Under the pieces are notes generated by a model. That model saw nothing but the letters and a program-made list of their open reading frames with translations. It had not been told where the DNA came from and ran no database searches. A stretch of 64,000 nt of DNA from Colwellia sp. RSH04. GTDB taxonomy: Bacteria; Pseudomonadota; Gammaproteobacteria; Enterobacterales; Alteromonadaceae. The stretch is from assembly GCF_003545765.1 (NCBI RefSeq), contig NZ_QXIO01000001.1:771029-835028 (forward strand), in the 5' to 3' direction. A program made the translations under genes and the position numbers. Positions 8,246-16,571 of this stretch are shown here, one piece after another; the first letter of the stretch is position 1, and every line of letters begins with the position of its first letter.

Positions 8246-8487
8246 TCATTCCTTTTGAACAACTCGACAATGAAACACTTACCGCAGTCATTGAAGACTA
8301 TGTATTAAGAGAAGATACTGAATTTGATGCCATGGAAACTAGCAAAGAAACAAAAGTCCAGCATGTTAAAAACCTCCTTATTCAAGGAAGTGTTGTTCTC
8401 GTTTATTCTGAACTATATGAGAGTGTAAATATCTTACCAAAAGATCAGTTTGAACGAGCCCAAAACGAAGAAGTTGACTTTCAATAG
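8242..8487 (+). CDS. yheU: YheU family (UPF0270) small protein
   Basis: An 81-residue protein from ATG 8242, overlapping the yheT stop by four bases. It opens MIIPFEQLDNETLTAVIEDY and continues with the family block REDTEFDAMETSKETKV, a short helical cytoplasmic protein with a valine-rich core (GSVVLVYSE). A longer in-frame version from 8176 lies inside yheT and is discarded. The function of UPF0270 proteins is not known; pairing with yheT is conserved, which makes a shared role plausible. No terminator is evident after it. Confidence 0.88.
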   Translation: MIIPFEQLDNETLTAVIEDYVLREDTEFDAMETSKETKVQHVKNLLIQGSVVLVYSELYESVNILPKDQFERAQNEEVDFQ

Positions 8488-8535
8488 AAAGAAAATCAAG
8501 CCCCTTTATCTAAGGCTATGTTCAATGGTAGTCGC

Positions 8536-8703
8536 TCAGTCTTGAAAAAACTCTAATTCTCTTTTTAGCCGCTGTTGCTCTTTTATTGCTTCAATTTCAC
8601 GCCATTTTCTTTTTCGTTGTTTAATTTTTCTTTTAGATTTTTGTTCTAGTAATTCCATTTGGTCTGAATATTCCTGTTCTATCCACTCATAAGATTCCAT
8701 CAT
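8536..8703 (-). CDS. Small basic protein of the DUF3545/PA3496 type
   Basis: A 55-residue frame on the minus strand with AGAGGATT ahead of tandem ATG ATG codons. The N-terminus is acidic (MMESYEWIEQEYSDQMELLE). The core KRKWREIEAIKEQQRLKREL is the hallmark of DUF3545/PA3496-like small proteins of gammaproteobacteria and is predicted to form one basic helix. The function is unknown; the charge pattern would suit nucleic acid or ribosome contact, but that is a guess. The ribosome site and the recognisable core make it credible despite its size. Confidence 0.7.
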   Translation of the reverse strand: MMESYEWIEQEYSDQMELLEQKSKRKIKQRKRKWREIEAIKEQQRLKRELEFFQD

Positions 8704-8844
8704 TGATAATCCTCTTCAATACGAAAGTAGAGAAAATTTACTGAATCAATATGACTAATCGATGAAGGAAATGTTATGAAAAAATGAAGAAAACTTTACC
8801 TCAATCGCTATTAGCCTATACTTAAAATAATGGGTAGGTGGCTT

Positions 8845-9627
8845 ATGAAATTTTGCATGTTTATTAAATTAGGGGTGGTCTTATTATTTGTTAGCTCGCA
8901 AGCATGGGCAAATAAAGATCTGACCATATTGCTCGCATATGGTGATAATGACGGAGCTCCCTACGCCATAGAAGAGTCAGACAAATTAAGTGCCGGCCTA
9001 ATAAAAGATATATCTACGGAGCTTGCTGCTTTTTTAGATCTTAATATCGAGTATGTAAAAATTCCTCGTCAACGCATCGAACGCTACTTAGAAAATAATG
9101 ATATTCATATAGTCCTATTTAGTAATCCCGATTGGTTAAGCAATAGCGAAAAACTACAATGGAGTGACGAAATTTTTTATGAACAAGACTTAGTGGTTGT
9201 TAGAGAAGATAATCCTAAAACCTTTAATAAAATTGAAGACTTACGAGGTATGACTTTAGGCACGATAAGAGGTTACCGCTATGCTAATTTGCAACCATAT
9301 TTTGATGATAAATTTTTTGTCCGCTATGACGTGAGTACTCTAGAGGTTAACTTTATCCGCCTTTCATTAAATCGTATTGATAGCTTAGTAGGCGCTAATG
9401 TATTAATAAATTATTATTTAAAGACCTCTCAAAACCCTGAAAGTTTTAAAGTACTACCTTTTACCGTTAGCTCTCACCCTGTTAAAGCAGCAATTTCTCC
9501 TAACGCACCAATAGATATCAATAAATTTAATGCTGCTTTATCACAATTAAAGTCTGAAGGTGTCATTGAAGCTATCCTAGAAAAGTACCAAATAAATAAT
9601 ACAAAAAGCCTGAAAATTAATAAGTAA
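8845..9627 (+). CDS. Periplasmic solute-binding protein, SBP_bac_3 type
   Basis: A 260-residue product. ATG 8845 is preferred because AGGTGG lies five bases upstream and the protein then begins with a clean signal peptide (MKFCMFIKLGVVLLF to SSQAWA). The mature part has the two-lobed family-3 pattern: GLIKDISTELAAFLDLNIEY near the start, the lobe-crossing segment EDLRGMTLGTIRGYRYAN near the middle and FNAALSQLKSEGVIEAILEK at the end. Such proteins bind amino acids or other small solutes. No permease or ATPase gene is adjacent, so it may act alone, as many orphan SBP_bac_3 proteins in marine bacteria do. The ligand cannot be inferred. Confidence 0.75.
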   Translation: MKFCMFIKLGVVLLFVSSQAWANKDLTILLAYGDNDGAPYAIEESDKLSAGLIKDISTELAAFLDLNIEYVKIPRQRIERYLENNDIHIVLFSNPDWLSNSEKLQWSDEIFYEQDLVVVREDNPKTFNKIEDLRGMTLGTIRGYRYANLQPYFDDKFFVRYDVSTLEVNFIRLSLNRIDSLVGANVLINYYLKTSQNPESFKVLPFTVSSHPVKAAISPNAPIDINKFNAALSQLKSEGVIEAILEKYQINNTKSLKINK

Positions 9628-9637
9628 TATTCAGGCT
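9607..9637 (+). terminator. Possible terminator after the solute-binding protein gene
   Basis: AGCCTGAA pairs with TTCAGGCT across a 15-base loop at the end of the gene. The stem begins within the last codons, the loop is long and only a short T-run follows, so termination strength is uncertain. Confidence 0.4.
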
Positions 9638-9683
9638 ATTGTTAACACTTTATCTATAACTACAATATAACTATCAAGGATAA

Positions 9684-10481
9684 TTATTTTGCATCGGTAC
9701 TTTCAAAGATTTTATCAGCAGAGGCAGCAACAAAGCCAGTATATAGCTCACCATTTGCTAACGGGTAACGTTTAGCAAACTCGTAAAAACAACTAGGAAT
9801 CTCTAACACTTTATCTGTAAAGCTCACTTTTGACTTATCAGCTAACGTTGAAGATTGTTCAAGTTTTACGGCTTCATTGCCTTTCACTTCGCCGCCTGAA
9901 GTATTCAGTAAATATCCTGCCGCTTTAAGAGCATTATTCACGTCTTCAATGGTTTCATAACCTTCTAAATGATTAATGCTTACCGTGAAATGGTTTGCAC
10001 GATAGCCCCAAGCAGCTAACCATGCGGCATATTCACTTTCAGCTAATAAGGTTTGATAATCATCTGAACTGACTTGCCATTGCTTACCTGAATACAAGAA
10101 GTTTTCTTGATCGCTTACATTTTCAGGTAATTGTTCAACTAATGTATTAATTATCTGTTGTACTTGTGGTGAGAACTCTTCAACGCGTAATTCACTGATA
10201 AATACCTTAGGCATAGTGTCATCACTGTGCTCATAATGTTTCGCAGTTAATTTTTTTGCCGCAAAGTCGTATTGACCACATTCTGTGTAACCTAGCGCGA
10301 TTAAGTGTTTAGCTAGAGTTTGTAATCCTACTTTTTCATTATTAAAAGTACGATAAGCAACATGATCATTAATAACATCATTTCCATTACCCAATAGCGC
10401 CTGGATACTCTTCGCTGAAGGGGTAACTTCAATATACTGTTGCCAAATATTATCAAATAGTGCGGTTACATTTGCTGTCAT
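9684..10481 (-). CDS. DUF1338 family metal-dependent dioxygenase-like protein
   Basis: A 265-residue cytoplasmic protein with the DUF1338 (HglS/YdcJ-like) motifs: NDHVAYRTF near residue 38, KLTAKHYEHSDDTMPKVFI near 76, WGYRANHFTVSIN in the second half, and EIPSCFYEFAKRYP near the end. Histidines in NDHVAYR and ANHFTV and a later Glu are the expected metal ligands of this vicinal-oxygen-chelate-like fold. Characterised larger members convert 2-oxoadipate to 2-hydroxyglutarate in lysine breakdown with Fe(II). At about 265 residues this is the short form, so the substrate may differ. No lysine-degradation genes are adjacent. The family is well supported; the reaction is inferred. Confidence 0.8.
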   Translation of the reverse strand: MTANVTALFDNIWQQYIEVTPSAKSIQALLGNGNDVINDHVAYRTFNNEKVGLQTLAKHLIALGYTECGQYDFAAKKLTAKHYEHSDDTMPKVFISELRVEEFSPQVQQIINTLVEQLPENVSDQENFLYSGKQWQVSSDDYQTLLAESEYAAWLAAWGYRANHFTVSINHLEGYETIEDVNNALKAAGYLLNTSGGEVKGNEAVKLEQSSTLADKSKVSFTDKVLEIPSCFYEFAKRYPLANGELYTGFVAASADKIFESTDAK

Positions 10482-10778
10482 GGTATTTCTCTCGTTATAT
10501 ATAAATAATTAAATAATAGTGCTAATAGCAATAACCATCGAGAAAATAACTAGATATTTTTGATGACAGCAATCGCTATCCATCAAAATTAGATTTGATC
10601 AATATTTTTAAAGAAGTTAGGACGAACGCCTGCTTGCTTTGTGGGGTTATAAAATAAAAATGAATTTGCGTGCATAACCAAATATTAATCGTTGTTAAGT
10701 TGAGGGTGTATTAACACCCCAATAACATGTAAGCACATATTTTAAGCTGATTTTGCTGAGCAAGCAACACAAGATGTA
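10482..10778. other. Intergenic stretch without a recognisable gene
   Basis: The 297 bp between the DUF1338 gene and cysQ contain no credible open frame. A small hairpin, GGGTGT-ATTA-ACACCC, sits at 10705-10720 without a long T-run. It is most simply a spacer holding the promoter of the DUF1338 gene and the 3' end of the cysQ transcript. Confidence 0.5.
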
Positions 10779-11597
10779 CTAATAATGCTGGCGATGGGGT
10801 TTAATTATTTTTTGCCAAGCAAAATCTCGAGAGCCTAAACTATAAAAATCAGGATTAGAGAGACTTTCTCTTTTGTTATAGCTAAGTGGCTGAAATTCAC
10901 TATCCAAAATATCACCACCAGCTTGTTCCAGAATACATTGACTTGCGCCCGTATCCCATTCACCCGTAACACCGATTCTTATATAACAGTCAGCACCGCC
11001 TTCAGCAATCAGGCAGTTCTTTAATGAACAGCTTCCTAGGGCAACATAATCAAACTGATAGTCTTTATTGAGGTATTGCCCCATTAACTCAAGTTGTTGC
11101 CTGCGACTAATCGCGACTTTTATTGCTCGATCACTTGTGTATTTGGCAACTTCAATTGCATGACTTGCTTGAAGATTATCTTTAAAAGCCCCAAGATTTT
11201 TTTGTCCGTAATAAGTTAAGCAATGATCGGGGGCATGTATTACTCCAATCGTTGGCCAACCTTGTTCAACTAAAGCAATATTGACTGCAAAATCACCACT
11301 ACCAATAATAAACTCACCCGTACCATCAATGGGATCGAGCAACCAATATCTATCCCAAGATTTGCGAGCTTCAAGAGGTAATGCACCAACTTCTTCAGAG
11401 ATAATTGGAATATTCGGTGTTAATGTACGTAATTGATCCATCAAAATATCATTTGATGCAATATCAGCGCTGGTAACAGGGCTCTGATCAGCTTTAACTT
11501 CAGCAGTATAATTTCCTTGCCGATAATACTTCATAACTTCAGTACCTGCTTTCTTGGCACTTTCTAAGGCGATGTTTAATAACTTTTCATTACTCAT
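10779..11597 (-). CDS. cysQ: 3'(2'),5'-bisphosphate nucleotidase CysQ
   Basis: A 272-residue inositol-monophosphatase-fold enzyme. CysQ removes the 3'-phosphate from PAP (and PAPS), clearing a by-product of sulfate assimilation, using Mg2+. Metal-binding motifs are present in order: SEE at about 67-69, DPIDGTGEF at about 88-96, and WDTGASQ in the last third. VTSADIASND near 41-50 is the usual N-terminal loop. The length matches bacterial CysQ. It lies three bases after nudE in the same direction, so the pair is an operon of nucleotide-cleaning enzymes. Other members of the superfamily (SuhB) are less likely given the CysQ-like GTGEF segment. Confidence 0.88.
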   Translation of the reverse strand: MSNEKLLNIALESAKKAGTEVMKYYRQGNYTAEVKADQSPVTSADIASNDILMDQLRTLTPNIPIISEEVGALPLEARKSWDRYWLLDPIDGTGEFIIGSGDFAVNIALVEQGWPTIGVIHAPDHCLTYYGQKNLGAFKDNLQASHAIEVAKYTSDRAIKVAISRRQQLELMGQYLNKDYQFDYVALGSCSLKNCLIAEGGADCYIRIGVTGEWDTGASQCILEQAGGDILDSEFQPLSYNKRESLSNPDFYSLGSRDFAWQKIIKPHRQHY

Positions 11598-11600
11598 TGG

Positions 11601-12152
11601 CTAGCCTCTTAGTTTATCTACAACTAACATTAGTGCAGCAATGCTTCTGGCTTCTCTAAAGTCTGCTTGCTGCAATAACTTTTGGTAATCTTTAATGGGC
11701 CAAGTAACCACCTCTAATGGCTCTGGCTCATCACCTAGTAAAGAAGACTTATACAAATCAGTCGCTAAAAAAATATCCATTTTTGCATTAAAAAAAGCTG
11801 GGGCCATTAATAATTGAGTTATCGAGGTTAACGAGTCGCTACCATAAGCTATCTCTTCTTGTAGTTCTCTATTTGCAGCAACTTCAGCCGTTTCTCCCTC
11901 ATCAATTAACCCTTTAGGAAAACCAAGCATATAGCTGTGAGTTCCCGCGCAATACTCCCTAACTAATAACAAGGTATCATTATCTAGCATAGGTACAATC
12001 ATTACTGCACCGCGCCCTGAACCAACCATTCGTTCATAGAGTCGCTTCTCACCATTGCTAAAGGTTAAATCAAGTTGCTCAATAGAAAATAACTGACTTT
12101 TGGCTACTATCTTTTGTGCATTAATTTCAGGTAATTGGTTTTTAATGGTCAT
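11601..12152 (-). CDS. nudE: ADP compounds hydrolase NudE (Nudix)
   Basis: A 183-residue Nudix hydrolase that cleaves ADP-ribose, Ap3A and NADH-type dinucleotides. The complete Nudix box is visible from Gly81: GLIDEGETAEVAANRELQEE, with G(x5)E and RELxEE spaced correctly. The flanks are NudE-specific: the N-terminal LFSIEQLDLTFSNGEKRLYE, and MAPAFFNAKMDIFLATDLY and LGDEPEPLEVVTWP after the box. It is divergent to yrfG, as expected from conserved gene order, and overlaps nothing. Downstream cysQ starts after a three-base gap. Confidence 0.92.
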   Translation of the reverse strand: MTIKNQLPEINAQKIVAKSQLFSIEQLDLTFSNGEKRLYERMVGSGRGAVMIVPMLDNDTLLLVREYCAGTHSYMLGFPKGLIDEGETAEVAANRELQEEIAYGSDSLTSITQLLMAPAFFNAKMDIFLATDLYKSSLLGDEPEPLEVVTWPIKDYQKLLQQADFREARSIAALMLVVDKLRG

Positions 12153-12189
12153 TTGCTTAAAACAATTTAATACATTCCTTTTATATCGC

Positions 12190-12195
12190 TATAAT
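12190..12195 (+). promoter_or_regulatory. Probable -10 box of yrfG
   Basis: TATAAT lies 32 bases before the yrfG ATG in the nudE/yrfG divergent gap. There is no well-spaced -35 element. GGAA at about 12218 is the likely ribosome site. Confidence 0.45.
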
Positions 12196-12227
12196 GACAC
12201 GATAATCATCTCTATTGGAACCGCTAA

Positions 12228-12902
12228 ATGCTTAATTGGGCAGAAATTTCAACCGTGCTTATTGATATGGACGGTACTATCCTTGATTTACATTTTGATA
12301 ACCACTTTTGGTTAGAACACTTACCCATGCGATATAGCGAAAAAATGTCTATAAGCGTCGAGCAAGCAAAAGATGAATTAAAATCAGATTATCAATCAGT
12401 TATTGGCACAATTGAATGGTATTGCTTGGATTATTGGCAAGAAAAAACGCAATTGCCTATCAAAACGCTTAAACGCGAGATACAACATTTAATACAATTA
12501 AGAGAAGATGCTCACGACTTTTTAGTGGCCTTAAAAGACAGCGGTAGAGAAGTTATTTTGGTCACTAACGCTCACCCTGATGCATTATCACTAAAAGTAG
12601 AACGAACACGGTTAGATAAGTATTTTGATGTGCTGTATTCAACCCATGAATTTGGCGCAACCAAAGAATCACAACAGTTATGGCAACGACTACAAACCAA
12701 GCAAGGTTTTGACACGAATAGAACATTATTCATTGATGATAGTGTTAATATACTCGCTTCAGCGCAACGGTTTGGCATTAAGCACTTACTTGCTGTCGCA
12801 AACCCAGACAGTAAAAAAGCCGATAATATTATTACCGACTTTCCTGCAACAACTAACTTTTATGAGTTTGTAAAAGATATACTCGCGACACCGATGATAT
12901 AA
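12228..12902 (+). CDS. yrfG: GMP/IMP nucleotidase YrfG (HAD family)
   Basis: A 224-residue HAD-superfamily phosphatase. Motif I is LIDMDGTILDL (nucleophile Asp13, acid Asp15), motif II is ILVTNAHP, and motifs III/IV are the Lys in ATKESQQLW and the acidic LFIDDS. YrfG removes phosphate from purine 5'-monophosphates such as GMP and IMP. The family-specific block IEWYCLDYWQEKTQLP is present and the length is typical. It is divergent from nudE and, after the inserted gsp operon, followed by hslR and hslO, the order known from enterobacteria. Confidence 0.9.
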   Translation: MLNWAEISTVLIDMDGTILDLHFDNHFWLEHLPMRYSEKMSISVEQAKDELKSDYQSVIGTIEWYCLDYWQEKTQLPIKTLKREIQHLIQLREDAHDFLVALKDSGREVILVTNAHPDALSLKVERTRLDKYFDVLYSTHEFGATKESQQLWQRLQTKQGFDTNRTLFIDDSVNILASAQRFGIKHLLAVANPDSKKADNIITDFPATTNFYEFVKDILATPMI

Positions 12903-12950
12903 AATACTACAACATAAATAGCTATCGATGAAAAGTTATGTGTTTTAGCG

Positions 12951-13703
12951 TTAAAAACTCAAGCGGTATCGACCTTCATTGTCTGCTCTACCAATAAAAG
13001 GTAGTGCTTGCTTCAATTCTGCAGGGAATTTATTCCCTGGCAATAAATGACCTTGTCCTGAAATAGCACCTTGACCTTGAATATAAGCACTAAAAGTTAA
13101 TCCTAAATCATTTTTAGGATCAACCGTTATTGAGATAGCTTTATTTTCGCAGCCAATAGTGGCAGCCAATTGATTAAGTTTAATATTTTGCTCTAAAGCG
13201 ATAACCCCAGCACTTTGCCATGTAATATTACCTTGTGCTTGCAAACAAGCATTATTATTGGCTAAATCAATAATCATCTCTGAAAGAATCACTTCAACAT
13301 CGCCTTTAGCTGTTAAAGGCAAAGGCAAACTAACCTGCTGAGCAATAACATTTGCTTTAACTAATACATCAACGTTAGTTAGCAACAAACGCTCTTGAGA
13401 AATATCAACGGTTAATATTCCTTCTGGCCCTGCAATTAATGGGTTCCCAAACGTGACCGTTACACTTGGTGATAAAGTCAACAATGACCAAAAACTTAAA
13501 CGTGCATTAACTTGGTTTAGGGTAGTATCAGCAATGATTGCTTGCTCAACATCCATATTCCAAACAGTGCCTGAGACACTAGAAAGGCTTATGTTTTTAG
13601 GTAACTTTACTTGCCCTAAAACAAAAGTTGCTGGCATTGAGGCCAATAAAAATGTTAGGAATAAGCATAAAAACAATGCGCCATAGCTAAAGTACTTCTT
13701 CAT
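12951..13703 (-). CDS. gspN: Type II secretion system protein N
   Basis: A 250-residue protein with one N-terminal membrane anchor (about 7-29: GALFLCLFLTFLLASMPATF) and a beta-rich periplasmic body, including LPKNISLSSVSGTVW and an ending FIGRADNEGRYRLSF typical of GspN. GspN is an accessory inner-membrane component of the T2SS, not universally required, and is usually last in the operon, as here. A 50-bp gap separates it from gspM. The sequence is poorly conserved in general, so position carries part of the call. Confidence 0.82.
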   Translation of the reverse strand: MKKYFSYGALFLCLFLTFLLASMPATFVLGQVKLPKNISLSSVSGTVWNMDVEQAIIADTTLNQVNARLSFWSLLTLSPSVTVTFGNPLIAGPEGILTVDISQERLLLTNVDVLVKANVIAQQVSLPLPLTAKGDVEVILSEMIIDLANNNACLQAQGNITWQSAGVIALEQNIKLNQLAATIGCENKAISITVDPKNDLGLTFSAYIQGQGAISGQGHLLPGNKFPAELKQALPFIGRADNEGRYRLSF

Positions 13704-13753
13704 GAAAAATCTCTAATTTAATAATTTACTATTGGGTTTCAGTAACCTGCCCA

Positions 13754-14224
13754 TTATCGCTTTGCTAACTGCAATCGTCTTACTTTAACTTCACCAGCGC
13801 GTTCACCTTTAGATAAATCAATCGACTTAACTTGTAGACCTTCATTATTAGCTAAGTGTTCTAACCAAAATAACAGTTGAGTAAATGGCGCACTATCTAT
13901 CCACACTTGTAAATCGTCACCTTGAGGTTGCATACGAGTGATAGTAATTTGATGCCCGTTAGCACTACGATTAATAATACTTGATAAGCTCCCACTACTC
14001 TTTTTACCTGAGTTATTTTTTTTCGCATTTTGATAATGCTGAGTATTTTCTTGTACCCACGTTAATAAACTTTGCTGCCTTTTCAATTTACTTTGAGATT
14101 GCAATAAACTGTCATTCAACGGCTGCCATATCAGGCTATAAATAATAAATACTAATACTGCAAAACCCATCGTAGCGACTAAACGCTGCTCTCTAATATT
14201 TAATTGCTGCCACCAAGCCTTCAT
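13754..14224 (-). CDS. gspM: Type II secretion system protein M
   Basis: A 156-residue bitopic inner-membrane protein. MKAWWQQLNIREQRLVATMG is the standard GspM opening, followed by a transmembrane helix (about 17-36) and a periplasmic ferredoxin-like domain. GspM binds GspL and helps position the ATPase GspE at the inner-membrane platform. Residues 65-75 (NNSGKKSSGS) form a flexible linker. Its start overlaps the gspL stop by one base (TAATG-type junction), indicating coupling. Confidence 0.88.
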   Translation of the reverse strand: MKAWWQQLNIREQRLVATMGFAVLVFIIYSLIWQPLNDSLLQSQSKLKRQQSLLTWVQENTQHYQNAKKNNSGKKSSGSLSSIINRSANGHQITITRMQPQGDDLQVWIDSAPFTQLLFWLEHLANNEGLQVKSIDLSKGERAGEVKVRRLQLAKR

Positions 14225-15495
14225 TAGTTTCCACCTCTAGTGTTTGAATTAGACTGACGAGAGCGTTTGTTGACAATACTAAACGACCCACTAACTTTAT
14301 CACCTTGGTTATTTTGAGCGCCTTGTTTAATAGAAAGCCCTGTTTTTTCCAACGCTGCTTTAAATTGTTCAAAATGCTGATAACTGTCAGCTAATGCTTG
14401 AATTCGCAACTCTTGTCTTTTGCCATCAAATTTTAAAGAGTTAGGCTTCAATTGAGAAACTTGAGTAAAAGCAGGTTGTACTTTAGCTAGCATCGCTAAA
14501 AAACCTTCACTGTCATTTGCTCCACCTAATTGAGCCAGTTTTTGATTCAGCTGAGACTTAATTGTAGAGACCCTAACACGTTTTGTTTTTGGAAAAGCTT
14601 TCTTGTAACTATCAACAATGGCTTGTTCAGTATTAGCAACTTGGCTATTCAGTTGCCATAGCTGTGTGCCCTTGTAAGCAAAAGTAAGTAATACCGCGCA
14701 TACCGCCATTGCAGCGACCGACATCCAGTGTTTGAATGCCATGCTATGCTCACTTTTAACTTTGTAGTCACCTTGAAGTAAGTTAAATGTAGACTGTGAA
14801 TAATGCTTTGCTAACAAAGCTAACGGTAATTCTTCTGGCATTGCATTAATCGTTAACTTTTCAGTGTGCGCAAGTGGAGAGTATGCGGCAATATGAATGC
14901 TCTCTTCTTCACTGTCATCAACATGTAAACTGTGACACTGTAATTGCCAAGTCATAGCATCAAGAGTAAAGCCTTGCCAAGCGCCTTGTCTAACAATTAC
15001 CTGCGTATCATCGCTTTGCTCTAAAGCAATGGCACTCCATTGCTCCGCTAATAATGGCATCGCTAATACTTCAGGTAGCATTGACTTGGTATTGATGTTT
15101 GCATCAACTAACCAAGATTTCCATGCTTGCATCTGTTCATGAGCGACTATCGCGGTATAGCAGTTATGACCTTGTTCATCTGCAGGTAAGTCAGCGTAAG
15201 CGAAAAATAATTCTTCAACATCTTGTGCAAGATCTTCTTCAAGCATATACGGAACAGCTAATTTAACTGCGCGTTGTGACTTACCAGGCACGGTCAAACG
15301 TTTTAATACAACATCGCAACTAGGCACAAGCACATTGACTTGGCGCTGACGGGCCTTTTCAGATAAATCATTTAATTGCTCAGCACTTTTTAATTCTCCG
15401 CTGGCAATAATTTCTTCGCCATTATCAGACAATATGAGCCAATGAACGACTGCTTGTTTTTTACTGCCAAGGCGGATGTATAATGTTTCTGCCAC
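14224..15495 (-). CDS. gspL: Type II secretion system protein L
   Basis: A 423-residue protein. Residues 1-250 form the cytoplasmic actin-like domain (opening MAETLYIRLGSKKQAVVHWL, then LTVPGKSQRAVKLAVPYMLE) that docks GspE. One transmembrane helix lies at about 257-275 (MSVAAMAVCAVLLTFAYKG). The rest is periplasmic with a ferredoxin-like fold that pairs with GspM. The C-terminus is Gln/Asn/Ser-rich and poorly conserved. One-base overlaps with gspK upstream and gspM downstream show tight coupling. Confidence 0.9.
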   Translation of the reverse strand: MAETLYIRLGSKKQAVVHWLILSDNGEEIIASGELKSAEQLNDLSEKARQRQVNVLVPSCDVVLKRLTVPGKSQRAVKLAVPYMLEEDLAQDVEELFFAYADLPADEQGHNCYTAIVAHEQMQAWKSWLVDANINTKSMLPEVLAMPLLAEQWSAIALEQSDDTQVIVRQGAWQGFTLDAMTWQLQCHSLHVDDSEEESIHIAAYSPLAHTEKLTINAMPEELPLALLAKHYSQSTFNLLQGDYKVKSEHSMAFKHWMSVAAMAVCAVLLTFAYKGTQLWQLNSQVANTEQAIVDSYKKAFPKTKRVRVSTIKSQLNQKLAQLGGANDSEGFLAMLAKVQPAFTQVSQLKPNSLKFDGKRQELRIQALADSYQHFEQFKAALEKTGLSIKQGAQNNQGDKVSGSFSIVNKRSRQSNSNTRGGN

Positions 15496-16571
15496 TAGTT
15501 TTGTCCTATGGTACGACTTATTATATTTATTTGCTGATCATCAGTAACTTGCATTACAGAATTCAACGTAAAATAGCTATTATTAAAACTGGTTTTCGCT
15601 CTTAGTTTAAAGTAATCACTATCAACAACAAACTGCTTTTTTTGTTCTTCAGAGAGCTTTATTTTATTCAGCTCGGGTAAATTGTAAAAATCTTCCAAAC
15701 TTTCAAAACCTTCTTCGCCTCGAGCCGATAATATTTGCTGTGCGTCATCAATGCTAGAAGATAATAAAGCCTGCAATAACTCAGGTTGTTCTGCTGAGAG
15801 TGTATTAATATTAATCTTATGTAAATTAGTATTCTCTAGCACACAAACATAAGGTTTTAACGCGGTAATAACCTGCGGAGTAAAATGCTCTATAACTCTC
15901 AACTCACTAACACTTGCTAAGTAATTATTTGCTGCTAAGTAAGGGAACTCTCTTGAGGCGTAGTCGTCGTCTTCTGCACCACTTGTACCCGTTATAAAAC
16001 CATCGGCATCTAACCAATCTGTTAATGCGTCTGTCATTGACTCAGCTTCAAATTCACCAATACCATCTACGTTTAATGAAACAATTAATTCCTTTAAAAT
16101 ATTTTTCGTGTTGACAGCTTTTTTACCGTCGTTTGTACCATCACTATTGCCATTATTATTGGCACCCGAGCCACTATCTTTACGGTTATCATCTGAATTA
16201 TTATCACTCGCGTTATTAGACCCTGACTTATCAGAGGCTAACGCATTTAAATTAAAGCAGCTTTGCAAATCCGTTATTTGACCTGATATTTCACCGTATT
16301 CAACAGGGTATGTTGTTTCTTCCTGTGCCCATATTTGCCCTAAGTGAGTCACATCTTTATCATCTTTGAAAGCAGTGATTAGCACGCGCTTAGTAAACTC
16401 TTCAGCGCCCATAGCATACCAATAGGCTTGTTGATTAGTACTTATATTAACGCTACGTTGCATTTGCATTTGTAAACGAGTCGTCATCTGCGCGGCAATA
16501 ATAGCCGCCAAAGCGACAATGAGCATCACGGTAATCAAAGCAACGCCTTGTTGTTTATGTTTACCGATCAT
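15495..16571 (-). CDS. gspK: Type II secretion system minor pseudopilin K
   Basis: A 358-residue minor pseudopilin that caps the pseudopilus with GspI and GspJ. The prepilin cleavage site follows MIGKHKQQG, then VALITVMLIVALAAIIAAQM as the membrane helix. GspK normally lacks the Glu at position +5, as here. The large globular domain contains LTDWLDADGFITGTSGAEDD and helix-hairpin-helix-like SLEDFYNLPELNKI. Residues 113-156 form a low-complexity insertion rich in Ser, Asn, Asp and Gly that breaks the otherwise conserved fold. The gene overlaps gspJ by 11 bp and gspL by one. Confidence 0.9.
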   Translation of the reverse strand: MIGKHKQQGVALITVMLIVALAAIIAAQMTTRLQMQMQRSVNISTNQQAYWYAMGAEEFTKRVLITAFKDDKDVTHLGQIWAQEETTYPVEYGEISGQITDLQSCFNLNALASDKSGSNNASDNNSDDNRKDSGSGANNNGNSDGTNDGKKAVNTKNILKELIVSLNVDGIGEFEAESMTDALTDWLDADGFITGTSGAEDDDYASREFPYLAANNYLASVSELRVIEHFTPQVITALKPYVCVLENTNLHKININTLSAEQPELLQALLSSSIDDAQQILSARGEEGFESLEDFYNLPELNKIKLSEEQKKQFVVDSDYFKLRAKTSFNNSYFTLNSVMQVTDDQQINIISRTIGQN

